64,000 nucleotides of DNA from Bosea sp. (in: a-proteobacteria) (GTDB lineage: Bacteria > Pseudomonadota > Alphaproteobacteria > Rhizobiales > Beijerinckiaceae): contig JAAVVV010000001.1 of assembly GCA_023910605.1 (NCBI GenBank), positions 3,524,698-3,588,697 on the forward strand, read 5' to 3'. The stretch's first letter is position 1, and each line of letters opens with the position of its first letter. Positions 48,892 to 56,996 of this stretch are shown piece by piece. The translations under genes were made by a program, and so were the position numbers. A model generated the notes under the pieces. The model searched no databases and was not told where the DNA came from. It was given only the letters and a program-made list of their open reading frames with translations.

Positions 48892-49501
48892 GGCCACCAT
48901 CCCTGGACGCGAACATGCCGGCGGGCGCAGCTACTTCGACGCGCGCTTCGAGGCGACCGTGGTTCCCGTGCCGCCGGGCGGCCATGCCATCACCGGCAAG
49001 GAGGCCGAGATGCTGTCGACGCTGCTGGGCTCGTGCATAGCGGTGTGCCTGCGCGATGAGCGCAAGCGGCTGGGCGGCATCAATCACTTCATGCTGCCGG
49101 CCATGGCGGAAGGGCAGAGCGCCAGCCGCGACGCCATGCTCTATGGCGACACCGCGATGGAGGTGCTCATCAACGCGCTGATGCGCGCGGGCTGCGAGCG
49201 CCGCAACCTCGAGGCAAAGGTCTTCGGCGGCGCCAAGATCGCGGCCGTGTTCGATCAGTCAGGCATCGGCGACCGCAACGCCCAGTTCGCGGAGGAATTT
49301 CTCAACCACGAGAAGATCCCGATCCGCTCGCGCGACACGGGCGGCTCGAGCCCTCGACGCATCCTGTTCGAGCCGTGGAGCGGCCGGGTGCTGGTGCAGC
49401 ACATCGATCCGCTCGCCACCGCCGAACTCGCCCGCAGCGAGGCGCGGCATCAGGCCGCCATCTCGGTCAGGCGCGCCGCTTCTGTTGTGGAGATGTTCTG
49501 A
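48884..49501 (+). CDS. cheD: chemoreceptor glutamine deamidase CheD
   Basis: CheD deamidates receptor glutamines and modulates CheA activity. The catalytic Cys51 in LLGSCIAVCLRD and His68 in LGGINHFMLP are 17 residues apart, as in characterised CheD. The 205-residue chain has an N-terminal extension of about 25 residues before the domain and a C-terminal tail rich in alanine and arginine. The motif LEAKVFGGAKI is typical. Its stop and the cheB ATG share one base. Confidence 0.94.
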   Translation: MREATIPGREHAGGRSYFDARFEATVVPVPPGGHAITGKEAEMLSTLLGSCIAVCLRDERKRLGGINHFMLPAMAEGQSASRDAMLYGDTAMEVLINALMRAGCERRNLEAKVFGGAKIAAVFDQSGIGDRNAQFAEEFLNHEKIPIRSRDTGGSSPRRILFEPWSGRVLVQHIDPLATAELARSEARHQAAISVRRAASVVEMF

Positions 49502-50628
49502 TGATTCCGTCCAGCCCTTTCAAGATCCTTGTCTGCGACGACCAGACCACCGTTCGCCGCCTGTTGATGCTTCTGCTGGGCAGCATACCCGGCACTCAGA
49601 TCATAGCGGATGTCGAGGATGCCGAAACTGCCTGGTCCGTGCTGGTGCGCGAGCCGGTGGACCTCGTGCTGCTCGATCTTGAGCTGCCGGGCCGCCATGG
49701 CTTCGCGCTGCTTGAGCGGATCATGCGCGAATGCCCGGTCCCGGTCCTCATCATCTCCGGAGCCGCCGGCACGGACGGGCGCCTCCGCGATCAGGCCCTG
49801 GCGCTGGGAGCGGTCGGCCTGATCCAGAAACCCGATGGCATCACAAGCACCCACGAGACGCTCCAGCGCGAGCTCGCCGGCCACGTCGCCCTCGTCAAGG
49901 CAGGGCGCGACCGGCAGGCGGAACTGCCGAGCGCCCCCACGCCGCGTACGCCTGCGGCGGGCGCCCCCTCAGGCCCGGCGGCCGGGCGCAGCGCCGGACC
50001 GCTCGTCGCCATCGGCTCGTCCACCGGCGGCATCATCGCGGTGATCGAGGTGCTGAAGCGCCTTCCGCCCGGCACAGCGCCCATTCTCATCACCCAGCAC
50101 ATGCTGCCCGGCTATGCGGAGGCCTTCGCCTCGCGCCTGTGCAACACCACGCCGCACCAGGTGCATGTGGCGCGCGGCGGCGAGGTGCTCGGCCCTGACA
50201 CCGTGCTGGTGGCGCCGAGCGGGCGGCACCTGTGCGTGCGCTGGGAGGGCGGCAGGCTACTGGCCGGGCTCGACGACCAGGACAAGGTTTCCGGGCACAG
50301 GCCCTCATGCGACGTGCTGTTCCATGCCGTCACCAGCGCCGTCGGCTCCGCCGCCATCGGCGTCATCCTCACAGGCATGGGCAGGGACGGCGCCGACGGC
50401 CTTCTGGCCATGCGCCGCGCCGGGGCGAGCACCTTCGCCCAGGACGAAGCCTCCTGCGTGGTGTTCGGCATGCCGCGCGCGGCGCTGGAATGCGGCGCGG
50501 TGGACCGTTCCACGCCCCTGGCCGCCATCGGCAGCGAAATCGCCCAGATCCTCCCCGGCCCTCAGGCCGGCTCACGCCCCCCGCGCCGCGACGCGCGCCA
50601 TACCCTGCAGACGGAGATCCTGCCATGA
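49501..50628 (+). CDS. cheB: chemotaxis methylesterase CheB
   Basis: CheB removes receptor methyl groups and is activated by CheA phosphorylation. The 375 residues have an N-terminal receiver with Asp59 in LVLLDLELPG, a proline-alanine linker (about 140-165), and the methylesterase domain with the catalytic serine in AIGSSTGGI (Ser174), His200 in ITQHML and Asp in GMGRDGADG. The start at ATG 49501 overlaps the cheD stop by one base. Confidence 0.95.
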   Translation: MIPSSPFKILVCDDQTTVRRLLMLLLGSIPGTQIIADVEDAETAWSVLVREPVDLVLLDLELPGRHGFALLERIMRECPVPVLIISGAAGTDGRLRDQALALGAVGLIQKPDGITSTHETLQRELAGHVALVKAGRDRQAELPSAPTPRTPAAGAPSGPAAGRSAGPLVAIGSSTGGIIAVIEVLKRLPPGTAPILITQHMLPGYAEAFASRLCNTTPHQVHVARGGEVLGPDTVLVAPSGRHLCVRWEGGRLLAGLDDQDKVSGHRPSCDVLFHAVTSAVGSAAIGVILTGMGRDGADGLLAMRRAGASTFAQDEASCVVFGMPRAALECGAVDRSTPLAAIGSEIAQILPGPQAGSRPPRRDARHTLQTEILP

Positions 50629-51020
50629 AGCCGCTCGACCAGTTCGAAGTCCTTGTCGTTGACGACCAGAAAAGCATGCGCGAGCTGGCCATGCTCTACC
50701 TCTACAAGCTCGGCTTCCGGCGCATCCACGAATCACCCGATGGCGCCACCACGAAGGAGCTGGTGGCGCAGCGCCAGTACGATCTTGTGGTGCTCGACTG
50801 GAACCTGGGCGACACGAATGGTCTCGACGTGCTCAAGTTCATCCGCGCCTCCACGATGAACAAGACCACGGCGGTGCTGATCGCCACAGGCGAGAACAAG
50901 CTGAGCAACGTGCAGAGCGCCATGAGCGCGGGCGCCAGCAACTACATCACCAAGCCCTACAATGATGTGGAGCTGCGCACCCGGCTAGAGCGGGCGCTGA
51001 TGTGCAAGCTCGCAGCCTGA
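50625..51020 (+). CDS. cheY: second chemotaxis response regulator CheY
   Basis: The 131-residue receiver has the acidic pair in LVVDDQKSMREL, phospho-acceptor Asp58 in LVVLDWNLGDTNG, the Thr in IATGENKLSNVQSAMSAGASNYI and the lysine in TKPYND. The LDWNLGDTNGLD form differs from the first CheY and resembles receivers that serve as alternative motor binders or phosphate sinks. The start overlaps the cheB stop (ATGA). It is the last gene of the operon; a GC-rich 8-bp hairpin without a T tract follows at 51080-51101. Confidence 0.92.
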   Translation: MKPLDQFEVLVVDDQKSMRELAMLYLYKLGFRRIHESPDGATTKELVAQRQYDLVVLDWNLGDTNGLDVLKFIRASTMNKTTAVLIATGENKLSNVQSAMSAGASNYITKPYNDVELRTRLERALMCKLAA

Positions 51021-51117
51021 GCCGTGCGGTTCCTGCGCCTGCGGGGGATTGCCTGAGACGCGGCGCAATGGGATGAGGCCGGGCGGCGCGGATGCCGCCC
51101 GCGCTTCAGGACCCGTG

Positions 51118-51999
51118 ATGATCCGTCTCTCCCGCCCGACCCTGATCGGCCTTGGCGCCATCGCGATCTGGTCGACCCTCGCCCTGTTCACGGCCATGTC
51201 TGGCAAGGTGCCGCCCTTCCAGCTCGTGGCGCTGACCTTCGGAATCGGCGGCAGCGTGATCCTGCTGGTCGCGGCGCTGCGCGGCACGCTGCATCTGGCG
51301 CGCCCCACATGGGCCTCCTTCGCGCTCGGGGTCTATGGCCCCTTCGGCGACACGGCGGTCTATTATGCCGCGCTCAAGCTCAGCCCCCCGGCCGAGGCCA
51401 ACCTGATCCATTATCTCTGGCCGCTGCTGATCGTGCTCTTCGCCGCGCTGCTGCCGGGAGGGCGCCTCACGCCGCGCCATCTGATGGGGGCGCTGATCGG
51501 GCTTGGCGCCCTGCTGCTGCTGGTTGGCGGGCGCCTCGGCTCGGGCGACGGCTCGGCGCCCGGGCTGGGCGGCGGTGTCTGGCTTGGCTACGGGCTCGCG
51601 CTGCTGGGCGCCTTCATCTGGGCCAGCTATTCGGTGGTCTCGCGCCTCTTCGCCGCGGTGCCAACCGAAAGCCTGGGCGTCACGACGCTGGGCTGCGCCG
51701 TTCTTGCCACGCTGTGCCACCTCGCCTTCGAGACGACCATCTGGCCATCGGGCGCGACCGAATGGCTCGGCGTCGCCGGTCTGGGCATCGGCTCCATGGG
51801 CTTGGCCTTCCTGTGCTGGGACATCGGGATGAAGCGTGGCGACATGGCCTTCCTCGGCGTCGCCTCCTATGCAGCGCCGGTGCTGTCCACCGTCATCCTC
51901 GTGCTGGCCGGCTATGCGGAGGCCGGCTGGGCGCTGGCCCTCGCCTGCGCGCTCATCGTGGTCGGCGCGCTGGTGGCATCGCGGCCATCAAAGCCCTGA
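51118..51999 (+). CDS. EamA/DMT-family exporter, YddG-like
   Basis: The 293-residue protein has ten membrane segments in two EamA repeats. The N-terminal repeat (LIGLGAIAIWSTLALFTAMSG) and the segment YYAALKLSPPAEANLIHYLWPLLIVLFAALLPG resemble the aromatic amino acid exporter YddG. I start at ATG 51118 after CAGGA; the frame is open upstream to a TTG at 51049. No partner gene is on the same strand. Substrate assignment is tentative. Confidence 0.82.
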   Translation: MIRLSRPTLIGLGAIAIWSTLALFTAMSGKVPPFQLVALTFGIGGSVILLVAALRGTLHLARPTWASFALGVYGPFGDTAVYYAALKLSPPAEANLIHYLWPLLIVLFAALLPGGRLTPRHLMGALIGLGALLLLVGGRLGSGDGSAPGLGGGVWLGYGLALLGAFIWASYSVVSRLFAAVPTESLGVTTLGCAVLATLCHLAFETTIWPSGATEWLGVAGLGIGSMGLAFLCWDIGMKRGDMAFLGVASYAAPVLSTVILVLAGYAEAGWALALACALIVVGALVASRPSKP

Positions 52000-52005
52000 G
52001 GGCGT

Positions 52006-52470
52006 TCAGCGGCGCGGGGACGGCCGCCAGCCCGGCGGGGCCATCTCGAAGCCCTCGAAGCTGAAGCCGGGCGCCACGGTGCAGCCCGCCAGGGTCCAGT
52101 GCCCGAGGCTCGTGGCGGTCTGCCAGCACCCGGCCGGCACGATGATCTGCGGGCGCTGCTTCAGGCGCAGTTCGGGTCCGAGATGATGCGCCTCGGCGTC
52201 ATGGCCATTGGCCGAGACCGTGATGACCAGCGGCGCGCCGGCATGCCAGTGCCAGGCCTCGGCCGCGTCCACCCTGTGCCATTCGGATGTCTCGCCAGCG
52301 CCAAGCAGATAAAGGATGGCGGTCGAGGCAGGCCGTCCGCCCTCCACCAGCCGCGCGTCGCGAAACGTCTCCTTGTAGTGCCCGCCCTCGGGGTGAGGCT
52401 GTAGGCCGAGCAGCGCGATGACCTCCTTTTCGCTCATCGCAGCAAGGCCGGACCCGTGCATTGCGCTCAT
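52006..52470 (-). CDS. cupin_5 (DUF985) family protein
   Basis: The 154-residue single-domain cupin has the family blocks GLQPHPEGGHYKETFRD, TAILYLLGAGETSEWHRVDAAEAWHWHAG and VPAGCWQTATSLG, followed by APGFSFEGFEMA. Proteins of this YML079w-type family have a jelly-roll pocket but no established reaction. The ATG at 52470 overlaps the stop of the glyoxalase II-like gene (ATGA), so it is the second gene of that small operon. An internal ATG at 52437 is possible. Confidence 0.85.
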   Translation of the reverse strand: MSAMHGSGLAAMSEKEVIALLGLQPHPEGGHYKETFRDARLVEGGRPASTAILYLLGAGETSEWHRVDAAEAWHWHAGAPLVITVSANGHDAEAHHLGPELRLKQRPQIIVPAGCWQTATSLGHWTLAGCTVAPGFSFEGFEMAPPGWRPSPRR

Positions 52471-53231
52471 GCCCTGAACTCGTTCTTCATCTGGCGCAGC
52501 TTCGCGAAGCTGGCGGCGGCATCGGCCGCCCCGAGCCGCGCCATCAGCTTGGCCTCGCCGGCGCGGAAGAACGGGTTCGTGGCCTTCTCCTCGCCCACGG
52601 TGGTCACGGCCCAGAAATCCTGCGCGGCCGCGCGGCGCTCGGCCTCGGCGGCCCGGGCGGCGATGGCTGCGTCGCCAGGCTCGACCGCCCGCGCGAAGCT
52701 GGCGTTGGAGCGGGTGTAATCATGGCCCGTGACCAGCCTGACGGAATCGGGCAGCGCCGCGATTCGGCTGATGGCGCGCCAGAGCTGCGGCGCGGTGTCG
52801 CCCGAAAGCCGGCCGCAGCCCATGACGAAGACGACATCGCCGACCAGCGCGATCTCGCCCTCCGCGCACACCCAGCCCAGATGGCCAGCGCAATGGCCTG
52901 GCGTCGCCCAGATCGAGAAGGCGCTGTCGCCCAGGCTGACCTCGTCGCCCTCGCCCACGATGCGGTCGAGCTGCACGGCGCGGGCCGCCTCGCGCGGGCC
53001 GATCACCTCGCAGCCGGTCAGCCGCGCCAGCGCATCGGCGCCCTGCACATGGTCGGCATGTTCATGGGTGATGAAGAGGTGGCTGACATTCCAGCCCATG
53101 GCGATGGCGGCAGCGTTGACCGCGCCGGCATCGGGCGCGTCGACCGCCGCGCACAGACCGCTGGCCCGGTCCCGGATCAGGGCTCCGCAATTGTCGCCGA
53201 GGCAACGGAAGGCATGAAGGTCGATGGGCAC
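52467..53231 (-). CDS. gloB: hydroxyacylglutathione hydrolase (glyoxalase II) type metallohydrolase
   Basis: The 254-residue protein has the metallo-beta-lactamase motif THEHADH at residues 55-61, further metal ligands in ATPGHCAGHLGWV and ALVGDVVFVMGCGRL, and the C-terminal histidine in VTGHDYT. The C-terminal substrate domain (FFRAGEAKLMARLGAADAAASFAKLR) matches glyoxalase II, which hydrolyses S-lactoylglutathione in methylglyoxal detoxification. I chose GTG 53231 with AAGGAG upstream; ATG 53273 gives a non-homologous extension. It is divergent from the methyltransferase gene. Confidence 0.9.
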   Translation of the reverse strand: MPIDLHAFRCLGDNCGALIRDRASGLCAAVDAPDAGAVNAAAIAMGWNVSHLFITHEHADHVQGADALARLTGCEVIGPREAARAVQLDRIVGEGDEVSLGDSAFSIWATPGHCAGHLGWVCAEGEIALVGDVVFVMGCGRLSGDTAPQLWRAISRIAALPDSVRLVTGHDYTRSNASFARAVEPGDAAIAARAAEAERRAAAQDFWAVTTVGEEKATNPFFRAGEAKLMARLGAADAAASFAKLRQMKNEFRA

Positions 53232-53332
53232 GGGGCTGCTCCTTCCGACACAGGACCGCCGGCCGGCCGGCAAGCCCGCATATGGGCTTGCACACTTGCG
53301 CTTGTCCAGCGCCGGGGCAATGGTGCGCGGCC

Positions 53333-54124
53333 ATGAGCACCGATGTCGTCGATCTGCGCAGCTTTTATGTCAGCCCTCTGGGACATGTCGCCCGCCGCTT
53401 CATCGGCCGCGCGATCCTGCGGTTCTGGAGCGACGTGCGCGGCGCGCGTCTGGTTGGCGTCGGCTATGCGGTGCCCTATCTCGCCTTGCTGCGCGCAGGG
53501 GCGGAGCGCTCGCTCGCCTTCATGCCCGCCACCCAGGGCGTGGTGAACTGGGCGAGCGAAGGCGGCTCGGCCTCCGCGCTGGTCGATCCGCTGCTGCTGC
53601 CGCTGGACGACGCCTCGGTCGACCGCGTGCTGCTCGTTCATGCCATCGAGTCCAGTGAAAACGCTGAGGAGCTTCTCGCGGAATGCTGGCGCGTTCTGGC
53701 GCCGGGCGGGCGGCTCATGCTGGTTGCGCCCAATCGCCGGGGCCTTTGGGCGCGCGTCGACGGCACGCCCTTCGGCCATGGCCGGCCATTCTCGCGCAGC
53801 CAGCTCGAGAAGCTGATGCGCGCCACCCTGTTCGCGCCAGAGAACTGGGCCGAGGCGCTCTTCACCCCGCCGCTGCAGAGCGCCTCCGTGCTGCGTTCCG
53901 CGGCCGTTTGGGAGAAGGTCGGCGCCGGGCTTGGCCTGCCCTTCTCCGGCGTTCATGTGATCGACGCGACCAAGCAGTTCTATCGCCGCAGCCCGGCCAA
54001 GAGCCGCCGCGCCTTCGCCCTGCGCCAGATGCTCGCTCCCCTGCCCGCTCCTGCGCCGTCCGCGGGCCGCAGCGCAGCCCCGGCGGCTGCCTGCCGGCTC
54101 GGCCTGCCGCTGCGGCATCCTTGA
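53333..54124 (+). CDS. class I SAM-dependent methyltransferase-like protein
   Basis: The 263-residue protein has a methyltransferase fold: RLVGVGYAVPYLALLRAGAERSLAFMPA at motif I (with VGVGYA in place of the usual GxGxG), LLLPLDDASVDRVLLVHAIESSENAEELLAECWRVLAPGGRLMLVAPN through motifs II to post-III. The gene is commonly found divergent from gloB in Alphaproteobacteria. The C-terminal 30 residues are proline- and alanine-rich. The substrate is unknown. The ATG at 53333 is preferred to a GC-rich upstream extension. Confidence 0.8.
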   Translation: MSTDVVDLRSFYVSPLGHVARRFIGRAILRFWSDVRGARLVGVGYAVPYLALLRAGAERSLAFMPATQGVVNWASEGGSASALVDPLLLPLDDASVDRVLLVHAIESSENAEELLAECWRVLAPGGRLMLVAPNRRGLWARVDGTPFGHGRPFSRSQLEKLMRATLFAPENWAEALFTPPLQSASVLRSAAVWEKVGAGLGLPFSGVHVIDATKQFYRRSPAKSRRAFALRQMLAPLPAPAPSAGRSAAPAAACRLGLPLRHP

Positions 54125-54275
54125 CAGTCGCCGCTCGGCCCGCCACATCACCGCGGCGAGCCGACAAACTTCCCGTGCCGCACGGCGTGACGTCGGAGCC
54201 CTTGCAGGCTGAGCGACGACATGGCGGACCCGCACCGAAGCCACGCCGCAGCCACAAGGCCGGAATCCTGTCCTG

Positions 54276-55232
54276 ATGAGAAACTATCTCGATTTCGAAA
54301 AGCCGATCGCTGACCTCGAAGCGAAGGTGGACGAGCTGAAGGCCATGGCCGCCAAGGGCGACGCCGTGGCCATCGGCGAGGACATCGCCCGGCTCGAAGC
54401 CAAGGCCGACCAGTCGCTCAAGGCGCTCTACCAGGCGCTGACGCCCTGGCAGAAGACCCAGGTGGCCCGCCACCCGCAGCGCCCGAATTTCGTCGATTAC
54501 TGCGCCGCCCTGATCACCGAGTTCACGCCGCTGGCCGGCGACCGCGGCTTTGGCGAGGATGAGGCCATCATCGCGGGCTTCGGCCGCTTCGGGGGCGCGC
54601 CGGTCTGCGTGCTCGGCCAGGAGAAGGGCTCGTCCACCGAAACCCGCCTCAAGCACAATTGGGGCATGGCCAAGCCCGAAGGCTATCGCAAGGCGGTGCG
54701 CCTGATGGAGCTTGCCGACCGGTTCAGGCTTCCTGTCCTGAGCTTCGTCGATACGAAAGGCGCCTTCCCCGGCATCGAGGCGGAGGAGCGGGGTCAGGCC
54801 GAGGCCATTGCCCGCTCCACCGAAGCCTGCCTCGCGCTGGGCACGCCCAGCGTCTCGATCATCATCGGCGAAGGCGGCTCGGGCGGCGCGGTGGCGATCG
54901 CCACGGCGAACCGCGTGCTCATGCTCGAACATGCGGTCTATTCGGTGATCTCGCCCGAAGGCGCTGCCTCGATCCTCTGGCATGACGCGGCCCGCGCGCA
55001 GGATGCGGCCACCAGCATGAAGATCACGGCGCAGGATCTTTTCCGCTTTGGCGTCATCGACCGGATCATTCCGGAGCCGGCGGGCGGAGCCCACCGCGCC
55101 CCGATCGAGGCCATCCAGCGCGGGGGGCACGCCATCGCCTCGGCCCTGTCCGAGCTCGCTGGCCTGTCGCCGGACCAGCTGCGCGACCAGCGCGCCGACA
55201 AGTTTCTGGCCATTGGCCGCAAGCTTGGCTGA
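54276..55232 (+). CDS. accA: acetyl-CoA carboxylase carboxyltransferase subunit alpha
   Basis: AccA with AccD transfers the carboxyl group from biotin to acetyl-CoA in fatty acid synthesis. The 318 residues are standard length. The N-terminal helices start YLDFEKPIADLEAKVDEL, and the carboxyltransferase core shows RHPQRPNFVDY, FGGAPVCVLGQEKG, DTKGAFPGIEAEERGQ, GEGGSGGAVAI and SVISPEGAASILW. The ribosome binding site before ATG 54276 is weak. It stands alone, as is common. Confidence 0.97.
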   Translation: MRNYLDFEKPIADLEAKVDELKAMAAKGDAVAIGEDIARLEAKADQSLKALYQALTPWQKTQVARHPQRPNFVDYCAALITEFTPLAGDRGFGEDEAIIAGFGRFGGAPVCVLGQEKGSSTETRLKHNWGMAKPEGYRKAVRLMELADRFRLPVLSFVDTKGAFPGIEAEERGQAEAIARSTEACLALGTPSVSIIIGEGGSGGAVAIATANRVLMLEHAVYSVISPEGAASILWHDAARAQDAATSMKITAQDLFRFGVIDRIIPEPAGGAHRAPIEAIQRGGHAIASALSELAGLSPDQLRDQRADKFLAIGRKLG

Positions 55233-55418
55233 GGCCCCGGCACCTCGCGGTGCGGGCAGCGGCCTCAGTTTCGCCGTTAACAACTTGTTCACCATGCGGG
55301 CAGGTTGTCGCGGGTTGTGGTAAGGGTTCGGCAAGGCTAACGGTTATAGTTGCGCGTATGTTGGGTTCGTCCCGCTCTGGGACGCGCCTGTGGAGTTTCC
55401 GTCCGGGGAGTTTCCGCC

Positions 55419-56819
55419 TTGCGTCTGTTGCCTGTTTCGCTCGCGCTGGTCGTCGGGCTGGCCCTCGCCGGCTGCGAGGAGACGCGCCTGCGCGGAGCTT
55501 CCCGCCACAACATCCCGATTCCGAACGCGGTTTATGCCCTCATGTCCGAGAAGGGCATGACCAAGCATTCACCCGTGCTGATCCGTTCCTTCAAGAAGGA
55601 GTCGGAGCTCGAAATCTGGAAGATGGCGAGTGACGGCCGCTACAAGCTGCTCAAGAGCTATCCAATGTGCCGCTGGTCGGGCCAGCTCGGGCCCAAGAAG
55701 CGTGAGGGCGACCGTCAGGCGCCGGAGGGCTTCTATCACATCACCCCGGCGCAGATGAACCCGAACTCGGCCTTCTACCTATCCTTCAACATGGGCTACC
55801 CCAACGCCTTCGACCGCGCCCATGGCCGCACCGGCGCCCATCTGATGGTGCACGGCGCCTGCTCCTCGGCCGGCTGCTACTCGATGTCGGATGACCAGAT
55901 CGCCGAGATCTACGCCATCGTGCGCGAAGCCCATAATGGCGGCCAGCAGGCCGTGCAGATGCAGGCGCTGCCCTTCCGCATGACGGCCGATAACCTGGCC
56001 AAGCATCGCTACGATCAGCACATGCCCTTCTGGCGCAACCTGAAGGAAGGCTCGGACATGTTCGAGGTGGCGGGCGCGGCGCCGGCAGTGTCGGTGTGCC
56101 AGGCCCGCTACGCCTTCAATCGCACCGAGGACTGCCGTGAGGACCCGCGCGCGCAGGACATCATCGCCGCAGCGCACGAGAAGCATCGCCAGGATCAGGC
56201 GCAGGTCGCGGCTCTGGTGGCGCGCGGCACGCCTGCCGTGCGGCTTGTCTACCAGGATGGCGGCCAGCATCACCAGTTCACCCAGGTGCTCATGAACTCG
56301 GGGCCAGATGCGCTCGAACAGAAGACCGCATGGGGCTCGCGCGCCGTGGGCGTCAGCCGCCCTGAAGCTGTTCTGGCGAGCCCGCAGGAGGTCGCGATCG
56401 ACCCGACGGGCCGCCCCCGCCTCGCAGCCCCGGCAGCCGCTGCTGCTGTCGTCGCGGCCACTCCTGTGCCGCCTGCCGCTGCGCGCGCCGTCAATCAGCC
56501 AGCCAACGCCACCGCCGTGACGCGCAGCGCGGCTGCGGCGGCTGCGGCGGCTGCCGCTGACACGACTGCGGCCCAGGCGGCCAGCGTCGAGACGCCGTCC
56601 ATGCTCCAGCGTGTCTGGTCGCTGAACCCCTTCGCCGCCCCCGTGGCGGAGCCTGCCGCTGCGGCCCCGGTGGTAGCCCAGCCTGCTGCACAGCCTGCCG
56701 GTGCCGCAGCGTCCCCGCGCCGGCCGGAAGCCCAGGGCCGCGCCTCGCCGCAGGCCATTGCGCCGAACGCTGCCCAGCAGGTGCGCGTCGCCCAGCGCCC
56801 TGCGCCCGCGAGGGACTGA
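55419..56819 (+). CDS. L,D-transpeptidase-like (YafK/YkuD) lipoprotein
   Basis: The protein starts with a lipoprotein signal, MRLLPVSLALVVGLALAGC, with the lipidated cysteine at residue 19. I chose TTG 55419 (GGGGAG upstream), giving 466 residues. The catalytic domain shows LKSYPMCRWSGQLGPKKREGDRQAPEGFYHI, NMGYPNAFD and the active-site HGACSSAGC, where Cys153 is the likely nucleophile. Such enzymes cross-link or edit peptidoglycan in the periplasm. The C-terminal third (from about residue 330) is low-complexity alanine-proline. The same frame continues past the TGA for another 53 codons. Confidence 0.83.
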   Translation: MRLLPVSLALVVGLALAGCEETRLRGASRHNIPIPNAVYALMSEKGMTKHSPVLIRSFKKESELEIWKMASDGRYKLLKSYPMCRWSGQLGPKKREGDRQAPEGFYHITPAQMNPNSAFYLSFNMGYPNAFDRAHGRTGAHLMVHGACSSAGCYSMSDDQIAEIYAIVREAHNGGQQAVQMQALPFRMTADNLAKHRYDQHMPFWRNLKEGSDMFEVAGAAPAVSVCQARYAFNRTEDCREDPRAQDIIAAAHEKHRQDQAQVAALVARGTPAVRLVYQDGGQHHQFTQVLMNSGPDALEQKTAWGSRAVGVSRPEAVLASPQEVAIDPTGRPRLAAPAAAAAVVAATPVPPAAARAVNQPANATAVTRSAAAAAAAAAADTTAAQAASVETPSMLQRVWSLNPFAAPVAEPAAAAPVVAQPAAQPAGAAASPRRPEAQGRASPQAIAPNAAQQVRVAQRPAPARD

Positions 56820-56846
56820 TCCGGTGACGTCGCCGACAGCACGCGC

Positions 56847-56981
56847 ATGGGCATCGCCATCGGTGCCCAGCAGGCGGCCCGCCTCCTCGCCAGCGGCCGC
56901 AAGCTCAGGAGCCGCGTCGGCTGGGCGCAGCACGACGCGCGCATGAAGACGCTTATCGCGCGCGGCAGGGTCGGGCTCTAG
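56847..56981 (+). CDS. possible small basic protein after the L,D-transpeptidase gene
   Basis: A 44-residue frame from ATG 56847 to TAG 56981 reads MGIAIGAQQAARLLASGRKL and ends ARGRVGL. It is in the same reading frame as the lipoprotein gene, which stops at 56819. No ribosome binding site or homology is seen. It could be a former C-terminus, a read-through product, or chance in GC-rich DNA. Confidence 0.25.
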   Translation: MGIAIGAQQAARLLASGRKLRSRVGWAQHDARMKTLIARGRVGL

Positions 56982-56996
56982 GTTTCGGGCGAAGCC

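Noticed and set aside
51080..51101. 8-bp GC hairpin after the chemotaxis operon
   Set aside because: No T tract follows, and it lies in the leader of the next gene, so it cannot be called a terminator.
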